A DNA stretch of 6,041 nucleotides from Emcibacter sp. GTDB lineage: Bacteria > Pseudomonadota > Alphaproteobacteria > Sphingomonadales > Emcibacteraceae. Shown piece by piece: positions 1 to 6,041 of this stretch; within the stretch, counting starts at the first letter, position 1; each line of letters begins with the position of its first letter. The translations under genes were made by a program, and so were the position numbers. The notes beneath the pieces are model-generated. The model saw only the letters and a list, made by a program, of their open reading frames with translations. It was not told the origin of the DNA and did no database searches. The stretch covers positions 1 to 6,041 of the forward strand of contig JAGLJX010000188.1 in the NCBI GenBank assembly GCA_023142175.1. Reading direction: 5' to 3'.

Positions 1-331
1 TCATCCGGGGCTTTACCGCAAGCTCAAGCAGCCTTGTGCTATCCGTTCCCGCCAGTATTCCAGCAATGGACAATAATACCACCGAAAGAAAAGCAGCCTT
101 TAGGCTTACTCTCAAGCCCCATGGGCTTTTCATCAACAACCCGTGCAGGATAACCATCATCATCCCTATCGCCAGAATCCCATAGACGACAAGCTGTAAC
201 GGGGGGGGCATATAGCCCCATATATCGGTAAGGGATATGCTGAGATAAACAAGATATAACGCCACCGCCTGAAGTAGCCCGGCATAGAGGGCGGCGGCGT
301 TGGTTATGGGTTTATCTTTTAATCCAGCCAT
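1..331 (-). CDS. TIGR02302/DUF4175-like membrane protein, N-terminal 110 codons (3' end outside window)
   Basis: The reading frame opens with ATG at 331 and stays open to the left edge, so the C-terminal part is missing. The visible 110 residues form three hydrophobic helices: about 15-34, about 45-67 after a PPP turn at 42-44, and about 75-95. The protein is therefore an inner-membrane protein. The pattern WGYMPPPLQL between helices 1 and 2, and the third helix framed by PWGLR and RLLELAVKP, recall the N-terminus of the alphaproteobacterial TIGR02302/DUF4175 family. Those are long proteins with two or three N-terminal helices and a large Gln/Gly-rich extracytoplasmic part, of unknown function. 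Position right after lysA is the usual place for this family. The start overlaps the lysA end by 13 bp, which suggests translational coupling; the Shine-Dalgarno sequence is weak (GGACAG). The soluble stretch that I recall between helices 2 and 3 in the family seems absent. The family call rests on memory of the pattern and on synteny. Confidence 0.6.
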   Translation of the reverse strand, partial: MAGLKDKPITNAAALYAGLLQAVALYLVYLSISLTDIWGYMPPPLQLVVYGILAIGMMMVILHGLLMKSPWGLRVSLKAAFLSVVLLSIAGILAGTDSTRLLELAVKPRM

Positions 332-1581
332 TCTGGCAATCTGTCCAATCCAATAAGGTCATCATAATCCGGTCTTGGCCGTGTGATGGCAAAATCCGCG
401 CCCTTTACCAATACTTCCGGTATAAGAAGCCGGGTATTATAGGTGGATGACATCACGGCACCGTAAGCTCCCGCTGACCTGATCGCTACCAGATCACCAG
501 ATTCAAGATCCGGCAATTCCCGCCCTCGGGCTAATGTATCCCCGGTTTCACAAACCGGCCCCACCACATCATAGGTCGAAGACGGCCCGTCTCTTTCCTT
601 CACCGCAACAATCTCATGATAAGCATCATACATACTTGGTCTTACCAAATCGTTCATGGCCGCATCAATAATCAGGAATTTACGGTTTTCGCCCTGCTTT
701 ACATAAATCACTTTTGACACCAATATGCCCGCATTCCCCACCAGAAGACGGCCCGGTTCAATGATTATTTTACAGCCCAGATGGCCGACAATCTTCTTGG
801 CCATCTCGCCATATTCCAGTGGCAATGGCGGCTTTGTCACCTCACGGTCATAAGGAATTCCAAGACCCCCACCAAGGTCAAGCACGGAGATATTATGACC
901 ATCGTCCCGCAAACCCTCAATCAGTTTTACTATGCGCTCAAAAGCTTCTGCAAAAGGCTCAAGGTCGGTGAGCTGTGAGCCAATATGAAGGTCGACGCCC
1001 TGCACCCGAATTCCGGGCAGTTTTGCCGCTGTGGCATATATCTCGCGGGCGCGGGTCCAGGGAACCCCAAACTTATTTTCCGCTTTCCCCGTTGAAATCT
1101 TGGCATGGGTTTTGGCATCTACATCCGGATTAATGCGAAAGGCTATGGCGGCAGTTTTGCCCATATTAGTAGCGATCCGGCTCAATTGGTGCAATTCCGG
1201 TTCGGATTCCACATTAAACTGGAAAATATTCTGTTCGAGCGCAAAAGTCATCTCGCTTTCCGTCTTGGCTACACCGGAATAGACGATTTTTTCCGCCGGA
1301 ATTCCTGCTAGAAGCGCCCGACGCATCTCGCCTTCGGAGACCACATCCGCGCCTGCACCCTGAGCAGCCAATGTCTTGATTATCGCCTGATTGGTATTGG
1401 CCTTGACCGCATAACACAGCAGAAAGTCATGCCCCTTAAAGGCTTGACAAAAGACATCATAATGCCGGATCAGCGTTTCCGTGGAATAACAATAAAAAGG
1501 TGTGCCGACCTGCGCCGCAATCTTGCTGATGCTCAGGTTTTCCGCGTGCATTTCACCCTGTCTAAAGCCAAAATGGTCCAT
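319..1581 (-). CDS. lysA: Diaminopimelate decarboxylase
   Basis: LysA decarboxylates meso-2,6-diaminopimelate to L-lysine in the cytoplasm using pyridoxal phosphate, the last step of lysine synthesis. The 420-residue length is normal for the family. The PLP lysine is K60 in CYAVKAN at the start of the alanine-racemase-like TIM barrel. HIGSQ lies at 199-203, the phosphate-binding glycine loop GGGLG at 237-241, and EPGR at 275-278. The C-terminal barrel holds MNDLVRPSMYDAYH near 309-322, the catalytic cysteine C344 in GPVCETGD, and GAYG with Y373 at 371-374. The N-terminal MDHFGFRQGEMHAE matches the usual start of alphaproteobacterial LysA, which supports the ATG at 1581 although its ribosome binding site is weak. 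It is the third gene of the argH-lptM-lysA cluster, 31 bp after the lipoprotein gene, and overlaps the next gene by 13 bp. No key residue is missing. Confidence 0.97.
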   Translation of the reverse strand: MDHFGFRQGEMHAENLSISKIAAQVGTPFYCYSTETLIRHYDVFCQAFKGHDFLLCYAVKANTNQAIIKTLAAQGAGADVVSEGEMRRALLAGIPAEKIVYSGVAKTESEMTFALEQNIFQFNVESEPELHQLSRIATNMGKTAAIAFRINPDVDAKTHAKISTGKAENKFGVPWTRAREIYATAAKLPGIRVQGVDLHIGSQLTDLEPFAEAFERIVKLIEGLRDDGHNISVLDLGGGLGIPYDREVTKPPLPLEYGEMAKKIVGHLGCKIIIEPGRLLVGNAGILVSKVIYVKQGENRKFLIIDAAMNDLVRPSMYDAYHEIVAVKERDGPSSTYDVVGPVCETGDTLARGRELPDLESGDLVAIRSAGAYGAVMSSTYNTRLLIPEVLVKGADFAITRPRPDYDDLIGLDRLPEWLD

Positions 1582-1612
1582 GAACTTATACTTTCTTATT
1601 TCGGGTTAAATT

Positions 1613-1720
1613 TCAGGATTTCTCATAACCGGGTGGCGGCATAAGATCACCGCGCTTGCCACAAGAAGACACCCCCATACAGAGAAGGCTCAGACATAAA
1701 ATAAACACTAGTTTCCGCAT
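1613..1720 (-). CDS. lptM: LptM-like small lipoprotein (YifL family)
   Basis: This is a 35-residue prolipoprotein. It has a Lys/Arg-containing start (MRKL), a hydrophobic stretch at about 4-16, and the lipobox VSSC with the lipidated cysteine at C20. Signal peptidase II would leave a mature peptide of only 16 residues. That peptide begins CGKRGDLMPPPG, the hallmark of the LptM/YifL family (Cys-Gly-x-x-Gly-x-Leu followed by prolines). In E. coli, LptM helps mature the LptD-LptE translocon that inserts lipopolysaccharide into the outer membrane; the same role here is inferred from family membership. A good Shine-Dalgarno sequence sits 8 nt before the ATG, and the gene fills the gap between argH and lysA, where this family is usually found. 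A longer in-frame reading from 1804 is possible but would run into argH and bury the signal peptide, so the start at 1720 is preferred. Confidence 0.85.
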   Translation of the reverse strand: MRKLVFILCLSLLCMGVSSCGKRGDLMPPPGYEKS

Positions 1721-1728
1721 TATTTTTT

Positions 1729-1734
1729 CCCTCT
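1729..1734 (-). promoter_or_regulatory. Ribosome binding site of the lptM-like gene
   Basis: On the minus strand AGAGGG lies 8 nt upstream of the ATG at 1720, inside the 19-bp gap after the argH stop codon. It is the clearest Shine-Dalgarno sequence in the window and fixes the start of the short lipoprotein gene at the residue before RKLVF. Confidence 0.75.
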
Positions 1735-1739
1735 GAATA

Positions 1740-3149
1740 TCACTCAATACGCTCTTTAGCGGCTTTGACCTGTGCCAGTACTTGTTCCGGTGCCGTACCG
1801 CCAAAGCTTGTGCGGCTGGCCACGGAACTCTCCACCGTCAGCACAGAAAACACATCCTCGGTAATCATCGGCTCCACCGTCTGCATATCTGCCAAACTCA
1901 GGCCGTCAAGGTCACAACCCTTATCTTCTGCGAGTGCTACAAGAGAACCCGTCACATGATGAGCGTTCCGAAACGGCATATCCAGCACCCGCACCAGCCA
2001 GTCAGCCAGATCCGTCGCCGTGATAAACCCATTTTCTGTGGATGCTTTCATGGGCCCTTCATTAACCCTCATATCACCGACCATACCTGTCATGGCGGCA
2101 ATGATAAGGGAAAAGGCATTGGCCGCATCAAACGTGGCTTCCTTATCTTCCTGCATATCCTTACTATAGGCCAGCGGCAGCCCCTTCATGACCACAAGTA
2201 AACTGGTCAGCGCACCGATGATCCGGCCCGACTTGGCCCGACACAGCTCCGCCGCATCCGGATTGCGTTTCTGAGGCATGATGGATGATCCGGTGGTAAA
2301 TTTATCACTCAGGGTGACAAAATTAAACTGGGCCGAGGACCAGATGACAATTTCCTCAGCCAACCGTGACACATGGGTCGCACATATGGAGGCTACACTC
2401 AGAAATTCCAACGCAAAATCCCGGTCAGACACGCTGTCCAGACTATTAGCGGTGGGTGAGCGGAAATTCAGTGCATCTGCCGTCTGGTGACGATCTATGG
2501 GAAAAGACGTTCCCGCCAGAGCAGCCGCACCAAGCGGACATTCATTAAGCCGCCCGCGCGCGTCCCGCAACCGATCCCGATCACGGGTGAACATCTCAAA
2601 ATAGGCCAACAGATGATGACCAAAGGTCACCGGCTGTGCTGATTGCAAATGGGTGAAGCCCGGCAAGATCACATGGGCATTCTTCTCTGCCTTGTCCACA
2701 AGTGCGCTTTGCAGTGCTTTCAAAGCCTGATCCATCTGATCCATGGCATCGCGCACCCACAGCTTGAAATCTGTCGCCACCTGATCGTTGCGAGATCTAG
2801 CCGTATGCAGCCGTCCGGCGGCATCGCCGATAATCTCTGTCAGCCGTGATTCCACATGCATATGGATATCTTCCAGCTTCGCGTCATAGGTGAAATTTCC
2901 GGCTTCGATCTCTGCCTGCACCTGATCCAGACCGGCAAGAATTTTCGCCCCATCTTCCGATGAGATAATATCCTGCGCTATCAGCATCGTGCAATGGGCC
3001 TTGGAGCCACGAATATCCTGCGCGTATAAAATCTTGTCAAAATCAATAGACGCATTGATTTTTTCCATGATTTCCGCCGGACCGACCTCAAACCTACCGC
3101 CCCAAAGGCTGTTAGCCTGCCCCGATGTTGTGTCTTTTTCAGATGCCAT
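1740..3149 (-). CDS. argH: Argininosuccinate lyase
   Basis: ArgH cleaves L-argininosuccinate to L-arginine and fumarate, the last step of arginine synthesis, as a cytoplasmic homotetramer of the fumarase/aspartase superfamily. The protein has 469 residues counted from the ATG at 3149, a normal length. It opens with the typical SLWGGRF motif (residues 14-20). It carries [13 protein letters not shown] at 115-127, the conserved TH pair at 166-167 in [10 protein letters not shown], and the flexible catalytic loop [12 protein letters not shown] at 287-298 with its serine pair. All three conserved superfamily regions are intact. A GTG at 3158 would add three residues, but an in-frame stop lies directly before it and it has no better ribosome binding site, so the ATG is preferred. 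argH is the first gene of the minus-strand cluster, is followed 19 bp later by the lipoprotein gene, and diverges from the tlpA-like gene. Confidence 0.97.
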   Translation of the reverse strand: MASEKDTTSGQANSLWGGRFEVGPAEIMEKINASIDFDKILYAQDIRGSKAHCTMLIAQDIISSEDGAKILAGLDQVQAEIEAGNFTYDAKLEDIHMHVESRLTEIIGDAAGRLHTARSRNDQVATDFKLWVRDAMDQMDQALKALQSALVDKAEKNAHVILPGFTHLQSAQPVTFGHHLLAYFEMFTRDRDRLRDARGRLNECPLGAAALAGTSFPIDRHQTADALNFRSPTANSLDSVSDRDFALEFLSVASICATHVSRLAEEIVIWSSAQFNFVTLSDKFTTGSSIMPQKRNPDAAELCRAKSGRIIGALTSLLVVMKGLPLAYSKDMQEDKEATFDAANAFSLIIAAMTGMVGDMRVNEGPMKASTENGFITATDLADWLVRVLDMPFRNAHHVTGSLVALAEDKGCDLDGLSLADMQTVEPMITEDVFSVLTVESSVASRTSFGGTAPEQVLAQVKAAKERIE

Positions 3150-3190
3150 GATCTTCACTCATTTTCAAAACTGTCAATTATTATATGGTT

Positions 3191-3219
3191 ATTATAAGGG
3201 CGGGAAATACGATAATCCA
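3191..3219 (-). promoter_or_regulatory. Candidate promoter for the argH-lptM-lysA cluster
   Basis: On the minus strand a perfect TATAAT (3196 to 3191) follows TGGATT (3219 to 3214) with a 17-bp spacer. The -10 box is exact, but the -35 matches TTGACA at only three of six positions. The site would start transcription about 35 nt before argH. A perfect TTGACA at 3177-3172 is closer to the gene but has no acceptable -10 box at the right distance. The region is AT-rich, so chance matches are likely. Confidence 0.35.
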
Positions 3220-3244
3220 GTGCCTTAGGCAAGCTTTATAGCGT

Positions 3245-3273
3245 TTGATCACAAAAAACTGAACGAATAGGCT
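3245..3273 (+). promoter_or_regulatory. Weak candidate promoter for the tlpA-like gene
   Basis: TTGATC at 3245-3250 and TAGGCT at 3268-3273 are separated by 17 bp and lie about 65 bp upstream of the ATG at 3337. The matches to the sigma-70 consensus are four of six and three of six. Nothing better was seen on the plus strand of the divergent region. The only other structure noticed is the tiny inverted repeat TGCCTTAGGCA at 3221-3231. Confidence 0.2.
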
Positions 3274-3336
3274 CTTGTTTATTTTACCCGATATCCTTAG
3301 TTTATGGTCTGTCTTTAGGAAAACAAAGCAAAGAAT

Positions 3337-3942
3337 ATGAATAAAAAAATTTTGATGATCGTGGCTTTTGCCGCCATTATATTGAGCGCCATTTTCATGT
3401 CTGGTCCACCCGATAAAGCAAAATCCAGTCACGATGAAGGACTGATTTCAGTGGACAGTAGCATGACAGGCGGCAAGGTTCTGTTACGCACATATCCTAA
3501 CCGACCGGCCATTCCCAACATTAGAATCAGGGATGAAGCGGGCAATGCCCTGACCCTGAATGATATTATTGATAAGAATCCCGGTCAAACTCTTCTGGTC
3601 AACTTCTGGGCCACATGGTGCTTTCCATGCCGGGAAGAAATGCCCGATCTTGATGCCTTACAAGAAGTCCGGGGCGGTGATGATTTCAAGGTGATACTAA
3701 TTTCTGTTGACCGGGGCGGCGTGAAACCATCACGCATATTCCTCGATAAAATCGGCATCAAAAATCTTGATCTTTATTATGATGAAAGAGGCATCCTCGG
3801 CACCGCCATGAAAACCATCGGCTATCCCACCACGATCCTGATCAACAGGCAAGGCAAACAGATGGGACTGATGACCGGCTCCGCTCATTGGAACTCCCCA
3901 AGCGCCCATGCCCTGATCGATCAACTTTTAGTTGATGAATAA
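3337..3942 (+). CDS. tlpA: TlpA/ResA-like thiol:disulfide oxidoreductase, membrane-anchored
   Basis: This 201-residue protein starts with a short basic segment (MNKK) and one hydrophobic helix at about 5-22, which would anchor it in the inner membrane with the rest in the periplasm. A thioredoxin fold of the AhpC-TSA/Redoxin type follows from about residue 57. The active site is WCFPC within NFWATWCFPCREEMPDL, with the redox cysteines C95 and C98. The cis-proline is P164 in GYPTTILI. TlpA proteins reduce periplasmic disulfides, classically in cytochrome oxidase assembly (CuA site and Sco proteins in Bradyrhizobium); the substrate here is not shown by the sequence. Divergent placement from argH is a recurrent arrangement in alphaproteobacteria and supports the TlpA name over generic DsbE. 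The start has only a weak ribosome binding site, but the ATG gives a proper N-terminal anchor. No terminator is seen between it and the receptor gene 62 bp downstream, so read-through is possible. Confidence 0.9.
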   Translation: MNKKILMIVAFAAIILSAIFMSGPPDKAKSSHDEGLISVDSSMTGGKVLLRTYPNRPAIPNIRIRDEAGNALTLNDIIDKNPGQTLLVNFWATWCFPCREEMPDLDALQEVRGGDDFKVILISVDRGGVKPSRIFLDKIGIKNLDLYYDERGILGTAMKTIGYPTTILINRQGKQMGLMTGSAHWNSPSAHALIDQLLVDE

Positions 3943-3962
3943 TAAATAATACTTGATATTTT

Positions 3963-3977
3963 TGATATATTATAACA
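3963..3977. promoter_or_regulatory. Candidate Zur operator (zinc-responsive repressor site)
   Basis: The 15-mer TGATATATTATAACA is an imperfect palindrome: the left arm TGATATA and the reverse complement of the right arm (TGTTATA) agree at six of seven positions around a central T. It matches the classical Zur core TGTTATANTATAACA at 13 of 14 defined positions. It ends 27 bp before the ATG of the ZnuD-like receptor and overlaps the AT-rich stretch where the -10 box would be expected, the right place for repression by zinc-loaded Zur. The flanks do not extend the outer bases of the E. coli consensus, and the area is AT-rich, so experimental support would be needed. Confidence 0.6.
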
Positions 3978-4004
3978 CAGTGGCTTTCGTTCAGAAAAAG
4001 GCGA

Positions 4005-6041
4005 ATGAAAAGCGTGAAAAATATAATATATTCTGGCATGACGGGGATAGTCATTCTTTCTACCATAACATCTGTATATGGGCGTGAACTAGCCTATGAT
4101 GATGACATAAAACCCCATAATCATGGTCATGAGATGGAAGAGGTTTTTGCCACCGGCGCGCCGCACAGCAAAACCCGTCTTGACGTATTGCAGGGCAGCA
4201 GCCTGATCGGGCTTGATGAACTTGAGCAACGTATGGAAGCCACCATAGGGGAAACCCTGTCCGGTATTCCCGGTATTTCCTCCAGCTTTTTTGGTCCGGG
4301 GGCCAGCCGTCCCATCATTCGCGGACTGGGCGGCGACCGTATTCGCATCCTGATAAACGGTATCGGCAGCATTGACGCCTCCAGCACGTCACCGGACCAT
4401 TCTGTGGCGGCGGACCCTCTGACCGCCGAACGCATCGAAGTATTGCGCGGGGCCAGCACACTTCTTTATGGTAGCAATGCCGTCGGTGGTGTGGTCAATA
4501 TCATTGATGGCCGGATCCCAAGTGTTATTCCAGATACAACGCTCACGGGCCGTGCGCGCTTTGGCTATGGCTCCGCCGCAGAGGATTATTCCGGCGGGCT
4601 AGTCATAAATGCGCGTATTGGTGGCTCTGAAGATACTGCCCTGCTGTTACATATTGATGGTTATTTCAGAAATTCCGCGAATTACAACATTCCGGCTTTT
4701 GCTAAAAGTGACATTCTAAGGGCGCAGGGAGCCGATAGCACATTCGGTCAGGTTGAAAATTCCGATGTGGACAATAAAGGGGGGGCCATCGGGCTAAGCT
4801 GGGTCGGGAAGCAAGCCGTGTTTGGACTTTCTTTCAGCCTGAATGACAGCAACTATGGTGTACCAGGAGAAGAAGAAGAGGTGCGGATAGCCCTTGACCA
4901 AAAACGGTTTGATGTGAAAGGCAATCTGGAACAAGATTTCCTGATTTTTGAAGAAGTCCGGCTGCGCTTTGGTCACGGCGATTACGAACATATAGAACTG
5001 GAGGGGGCTGAAATTGGTACTATTTTCGCCAATAAGGGATGGGAAGGCCGTATTGAAGTGATCCAGCGGGAGATAGGAAAACTTCATGGTTCAATGGGTT
5101 TGCAAATCCGCAAGCGTGATTTTGAAGCCATTGGTGATGAAGCCTTCGTCCCACCAACAAACACCCTGCAATGGGGCGTTTTTGTGGTTGAGGAAATATC
5201 ACTTGATCCCGTAACACTGGAATTCGGAACCCGTTTCGATCATCAAACTGTTGACAACAAGAGCCTGAACCAGAAACGCAGTTTTAATAATATAAGCCTT
5301 TCTGCCGGTGCCGCCATTCACCCCACGTCAGACAGTCTGATCGGCCTGTCCCTTGGTCGCACAGAACGCGCACCAACGGCAGAAGAACTTTTTTCCAACG
5401 GCCCGCATCTGGCTACCAGTGCCTTTGAAAAGGGCAATATTAATCTGACAAAAGAGAAAGCCACCAGCCTTGAACTGACCTTAAAAAAGGAAACAGAGCG
5501 TTTGAAGGCCAACGTCAACCTCTATCACACATGGTATGGTAACTTTATTTCTGAGCAATTCACAGGATTGCAAATTGCCGGCTTAAATGTTCTGGAATTT
5601 CGTCAACGTGACGCGCGATTTTACGGGGCGGAGCTAGAAAGCAGCTTTCTCATATTCAATCAGAACGATCACAACCTCTGGCTTAATATATCCGGCGATA
5701 TCGTCAAGGCGGAATTTACAGATAACGGTGAAAACATACCCCGTATTCCGCCTAAATCTGCCAATCTTGGCTTTAAATATGAAGGGTTATATTTTGGAGC
5801 CAGCGGAAATATAAGACTGGTGGATGCCCAGACTGACCTGTCCGAGAATGAGATAATGACAGAAGGATATACCAAATTTAATTTGGATTTTTTCTGGCGA
5901 CCTTACGGCGAAGACCGAGATTTGACTATCCGGCTTCAGGCTAAAAACCTGAGCAATACAGAACGCAGGCAACATACATCTTTCTTGAAAGACCTGTTGC
6001 CCATGCCCGGTAGAAATATCAAATTATCGGTAGCATACGGG
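4005..6041 (+). CDS. znuD: ZnuD-like TonB-dependent outer-membrane zinc receptor (3' end just outside window)
   Basis: The frame runs open from ATG 4005 to the right edge, giving 679 residues; the ending PMPGRN..LSVAYG is the last beta strand, so only a few residues are missing. In order: a signal peptide (about 1-26, ending SVYG), a His-rich segment HNHGHE at 38-43, a TonB box EEVFATG at 45-51, a plug domain (about 57-172) with RPIIRGLGGDRIRIL and IEVLRGASTLLYGSNAVGGV, then a 22-strand-type barrel. The PDH motif at 130-132 with AADPLTAERIEVLRG, and NGPHLATSAFEKG at 465-477, are typical of the ZnuD clade. From memory, the Neisseria ZnuD zinc site uses an Asp-His pair in the plug and a barrel His; D131-H132 and H468 are the likely counterparts. 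It would import zinc across the outer membrane using TonB-ExbBD energy. A candidate Zur box precedes it. The barrel loop after YGVPG has EEEE (289-292) instead of the usual histidines. Other metals cannot be excluded. Confidence 0.88.
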   Translation, partial: MKSVKNIIYSGMTGIVILSTITSVYGRELAYDDDIKPHNHGHEMEEVFATGAPHSKTRLDVLQGSSLIGLDELEQRMEATIGETLSGIPGISSSFFGPGASRPIIRGLGGDRIRILINGIGSIDASSTSPDHSVAADPLTAERIEVLRGASTLLYGSNAVGGVVNIIDGRIPSVIPDTTLTGRARFGYGSAAEDYSGGLVINARIGGSEDTALLLHIDGYFRNSANYNIPAFAKSDILRAQGADSTFGQVENSDVDNKGGAIGLSWVGKQAVFGLSFSLNDSNYGVPGEEEEVRIALDQKRFDVKGNLEQDFLIFEEVRLRFGHGDYEHIELEGAEIGTIFANKGWEGRIEVIQREIGKLHGSMGLQIRKRDFEAIGDEAFVPPTNTLQWGVFVVEEISLDPVTLEFGTRFDHQTVDNKSLNQKRSFNNISLSAGAAIHPTSDSLIGLSLGRTERAPTAEELFSNGPHLATSAFEKGNINLTKEKATSLELTLKKETERLKANVNLYHTWYGNFISEQFTGLQIAGLNVLEFRQRDARFYGAELESSFLIFNQNDHNLWLNISGDIVKAEFTDNGENIPRIPPKSANLGFKYEGLYFGASGNIRLVDAQTDLSENEIMTEGYTKFNLDFFWRPYGEDRDLTIRLQAKNLSNTERRQHTSFLKDLLPMPGRNIKLSVAYG

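Noticed and set aside
1782..2201. Plus-strand open frame of 139 codons inside argH
   Set aside because: It lies antisense to a fully conserved argH and its translation has no recognisable domain; it is a shadow of the real gene.
3139..3162. Eight-codon minus-strand frame overlapping the argH start, as a possible leader peptide
   Set aside because: It overlaps argH out of frame, has no arginine codons or attenuator structure, and its length is expected by chance.
3181..3197. AT-rich inverted repeat (TTATA and TATAA arms) upstream of argH as a second Zur or Fur site
   Set aside because: The arms are only five bases and the sequence does not fit the Zur core; it more likely reflects an AT-rich promoter.
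3943..4004. Rho-independent terminator after the tlpA-like gene
   Set aside because: No GC-rich hairpin followed by a T-run is present; the only palindrome is the AT-rich candidate Zur site.
3842..4066. Minus-strand open frame across the end of the tlpA-like gene and the gap before the receptor
   Set aside because: About half of it is antisense to tlpA, the rest covers the AT-rich promoter region, and there is no protein-like composition.
4127..4459. Minus-strand open frame of 110 codons inside the receptor gene
   Set aside because: The opposite strand encodes the conserved plug domain of the receptor, and the antisense product is low-complexity Arg/Ser-rich with no family resemblance.

Overview
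The window looks like a chromosomal segment of a moderate-GC alphaproteobacterium. The main evidence is gene order. argH, a tiny LptM-type lipoprotein gene and lysA, followed by a membrane protein resembling the alphaproteobacterial TIGR02302/DUF4175 family, lie on the minus strand, and a TlpA-type thioredoxin gene diverges from argH. This arrangement is familiar from Rhizobiales and related alphaproteobacteria. The species cannot be named from the sequence alone.

Minus strand, read right to left from about 3149 to 1: argH (last step of arginine synthesis), an lptM-like lipoprotein of 35 residues, lysA (last step of lysine synthesis), and the first 110 codons of a three-helix membrane protein that runs off the left edge. 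The spacings are 19 bp, 31 bp and a 13-bp overlap, so these four genes very probably form one operon. The biosynthetic genes are intact and carry all the signature motifs I looked for.

Positions 3150-3336 form a 187-bp divergent intergenic region with weak candidate promoters for each side. On the plus strand follows a membrane-anchored TlpA/ResA-like thiol:disulfide oxidoreductase (3337-3942). After 62 bp comes a TonB-dependent outer-membrane receptor (4005 to the right edge) that lacks only its last residues and stop codon.

The receptor is of the ZnuD (zinc uptake) type. It has a signal peptide, a His-rich N-terminus next to the TonB box, the PDH motif in the plug, and the GPHLAT segment typical of that clade. 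Just upstream of it is a 15-bp near-perfect palindrome (3963-3977) that matches the classical Zur operator core at all but one position. Together these make zinc-repressed outer-membrane zinc import the best reading of the right-hand third. Nothing in the window looks like a mobile element, CRISPR array, tRNA or rRNA. Most of the window is ordinary core genome. The points worth a second look are the receptor with its candidate Zur box, its loop lacking the usual histidines, and the apparently shortened DUF4175-like protein.
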